This document shows, in pieces, positions 29,678 to 30,840 of a DNA stretch of 30,840 nucleotides. The position numbers and the translations under genes were made by a program. How positions within the stretch are numbered: the first letter of the stretch is position 1; each line of letters opens with the position of its first letter. The stretch spans positions 1 to 30,840 of the IMG/VR virus record IMGVR_UViG_3300045996_001123. One strand, 5' to 3'. Under the pieces are notes generated by a model. It saw only the letters and a list, made by a program, of their open reading frames with translations, made no database searches and was not told the DNA's origin. This DNA comes from a virus.

Positions 29678-29751
29678 CGTCCAAAATAATGCGCAACGCA
29701 TCACGTTGTAACTGCCTGATTGGCCGAGATGCGAATTTGGATTTTGGACGC
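29678..29751 (+). repeat. Right arm-type repeats beside attP
   Basis: CGTCCAAAAT (29678-29687) is the inverse of ATTTTGGACG (29741-29750). The match extends one base more, to ATTTTGGACGC. The direct copy ends three bases before the integrase stop. A further inverted pair, ATTCGCATCT (29528-29537) and AGATGCGAAT (29727-29736), and a direct GTAACTGC (29551-29558, 29708-29715) frame the core. Confidence 0.7.
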
Positions 29752-29753
29752 AT

Positions 29754-30734
29754 TTAGACGCCGCTCTTCAGCTTCGTGACGAGCGCTTTCGCACGCTTCG
29801 GTAGGCGCCTATAAACGCGCTGGGTGAGCTTCACATCGCTGTGACCCAACCGGTCGGCCGCGGACTGATCGTCGTCAGAATCGCTTGCTGATTTGGCTCG
29901 CAGGTCGTGGAAGTGAAAGTGCTCGGTGAAGCCGTCTTTCTTGCACTTCCTCATCAGCCGCTGCCATTGGCTTTGAAATCCGTTGGCGGAGTAGGGCTTG
30001 CCCTGGCGATTACAGATCAGCACCTGCCGAACCTGGGGCGACAGGCGCAGGATGGATTTCACCACCGCACGCAGTTCGTCGTTCCACTCGATGAGTTGTA
30101 GCTTGCCCGTCTTGCCACGCTCAAACTCGATGCCGTCGTCGGTGAGGTTACGGCGCTCGAGCTTTCGGATCGTGCCTTCATCCATGCCGGCGAGCAAAGC
30201 CAGATCCATCGCGAAGCCGATCATCGGTTGAGCTCGGTCGCGAACGAACGAGAACGCGTCGTCGGTGACGTAGTGGTCTCGCGGCTTGGAGTCTGGGAAC
30301 CGCAGCTTGTAGCAGGGGTTCTCGTGCGATATGACGCCGGTCTGACGCGCATAGGTCATCAGCGCCGATAAGCATCGCACTTCCTTCTTGGCCTGTTCGA
30401 TCTCGCCGCGCTTCTTCCAGTAGTTCCACGCGTGGTGCGGCTCGATGTCCTTGGGATGCATCGCCCCGAACACCGGCTCCAGCATCGACCATTCCTGGTG
30501 ACGATTCTTCTGCGTCTTGGCTGCCTTCTTGTGCAACTCGGCCAGCTGGTACTTGGCCCAGAGCGCCGACATCGTTTCACTGGCGTCGGCTGACTCCACG
30601 ATCGCGGCCCACGTCTTCAGCCCATCCGGCAGCGGAATCCATTCCTCGGTGCCAGGCTTGACGTAGTAGAGCTTCCCGCGGCGCTGATAGACGCGCGGCG
30701 GCAGGTGGCGATTCTTTTTTCTGTTGCGCCCCAC
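29754..30734 (-). CDS. int: Tyrosine site-specific integrase
   Basis: A 326-residue tyrosine recombinase that would integrate the phage at attP/attB. The N-terminal segment HLPPRVYQRRGKLYYV is an arm-binding-like domain, then a core-binding domain (about 50-140), then the catalytic domain. Catalytic residues present: K208 or K211 (RGKTGKL), H276 and R279 (HFHDLRAKS), H298 (LGHSD) and the nucleophile Y308 (QRVYRR). The place of the first Arg, normally in G-L-R-x-x-E, reads LLAGMDEGTI, giving Asp at 185. Start is GTG 30734, one base after the upstream - strand stop, so it is co-transcribed with that gene. The 3' end faces the att core, the usual arrangement. Confidence 0.93.
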   Translation of the reverse strand: MGRNRKKNRHLPPRVYQRRGKLYYVKPGTEEWIPLPDGLKTWAAIVESADASETMSALWAKYQLAELHKKAAKTQKNRHQEWSMLEPVFGAMHPKDIEPHHAWNYWKKRGEIEQAKKEVRCLSALMTYARQTGVISHENPCYKLRFPDSKPRDHYVTDDAFSFVRDRAQPMIGFAMDLALLAGMDEGTIRKLERRNLTDDGIEFERGKTGKLQLIEWNDELRAVVKSILRLSPQVRQVLICNRQGKPYSANGFQSQWQRLMRKCKKDGFTEHFHFHDLRAKSASDSDDDQSAADRLGHSDVKLTQRVYRRLPKRAKALVTKLKSGV

Positions 30735-30735
30735 A

Positions 30736-30840
30736 CTAGCTCGCTTTGCGGACCTTGCTGAAATCCGGCTCGGTGCGCTTCTGGACTTTCGTGGTCGTCA
30801 GGCCGGCAACCGCTTCGCGCGGTACGCGGACCTTGTTCAA
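30736..30840 (-). CDS. Partial gene upstream of the integrase (3' end only)
   Basis: The last 34 codons and stop of a - strand gene that begins beyond the window edge. The visible C-terminus reads VRVPREAVAGLTTTKVQKRT, ending FSKVRKAS. It ends one base before the integrase start, so they share an operon. An excisionase or other integration accessory protein is plausible from position, but the visible end carries no diagnostic motif. Confidence 0.6.
   Translation of the reverse strand: MNKVRVPREAVAGLTTTKVQKRTEPDFSKVRKAS

Noticed and set aside
29578-30840. Left or right boundary of an integrated prophage
   Set aside because: Phage genes lie on both sides of the core: late and accessory genes to the left, integrase and another - strand gene to the right. 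This fits attP, not attL/attR.

Overview
The window looks like the left two-thirds or so of a temperate siphovirus (lambda-like layout) of a proteobacterium. It runs from the terminase genes near a likely packaging end, through head, tail, fibre and lysis genes, to a phage attachment site and a tyrosine integrase. No ordinary bacterial housekeeping gene is visible. Almost all genes from 53 to 27413 lie on the + strand and are tightly packed, with many ATGA, TAATG or GTGA stop/start overlaps, which suggests one long late transcription unit. The moderately high GC, the gene-transfer-agent-like tail tip genes and a tRNA-Arg(CCU)-derived attachment core fit a beta- or gammaproteobacterial host. 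I cannot name the host.

Layout. 53-4416: terminase small and large subunits, HK97-type prohead protease, HK97-fold major capsid protein. 4468-7878: two small proteins, portal, a collagen-like protein, head-tail connector and head closure protein. 7878-11937: an unusual accessory block (DUF115/MAF-like protein, ATP-grasp-like protein, small membrane protein, glycerophosphodiester phosphodiesterase, GT-A-type glycosyltransferase). It is followed by the tail-completion gene, a second DUF115-like paralogue and a 34-codon CxxC micro-ORF. 11916-15841: HK97 gp10-like protein, tandem terminators, major tail protein, tail-assembly chaperones joined by a clear -1 frameshift site (GGGAAAC at 13330), tape measure. 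15841-22216: DUF2460, DUF2163/BR0599 and NlpC/P60 genes, two tandem cupin-like paralogues, and a 1157-residue tail-tip protein with a large inserted domain. 22213-24888: DUF2793 protein and two probable fibre or receptor-binding proteins. 24896-27413: probable lysis region, made of three TM-plus-coiled-coil proteins, a lysozyme-like protein, a holin-like membrane protein and a lipoprotein.

27414-29459 holds small genes, mostly on the - strand, including a sigma-region-4-like regulator divergent from an XRE-type regulator. 29578-29627 is the 3' half of a tRNA-Arg(CCU), read on the - strand. It is flanked by four copies of ATTTTGGAC(A/G), a good picture of an attP core with integrase arm sites. 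The integrase (29754-30734, -) follows, then the 3' end of another - strand gene that runs off the window. Because phage genes lie on both sides of the att core, this is best read as a virion-form (attP-containing) phage genome rather than the edge of an integrated prophage.

The most interesting parts are the sugar/phosphodiester/ATP-grasp cassette embedded among essential morphogenesis genes, the duplicated DUF115-like genes around the tail-completion gene, the cupin pair inserted in the tail-tip module, the collagen-like head-region protein, and an integrase with Asp where the first catalytic Arg is expected. Immunity and replication genes are not in this window.
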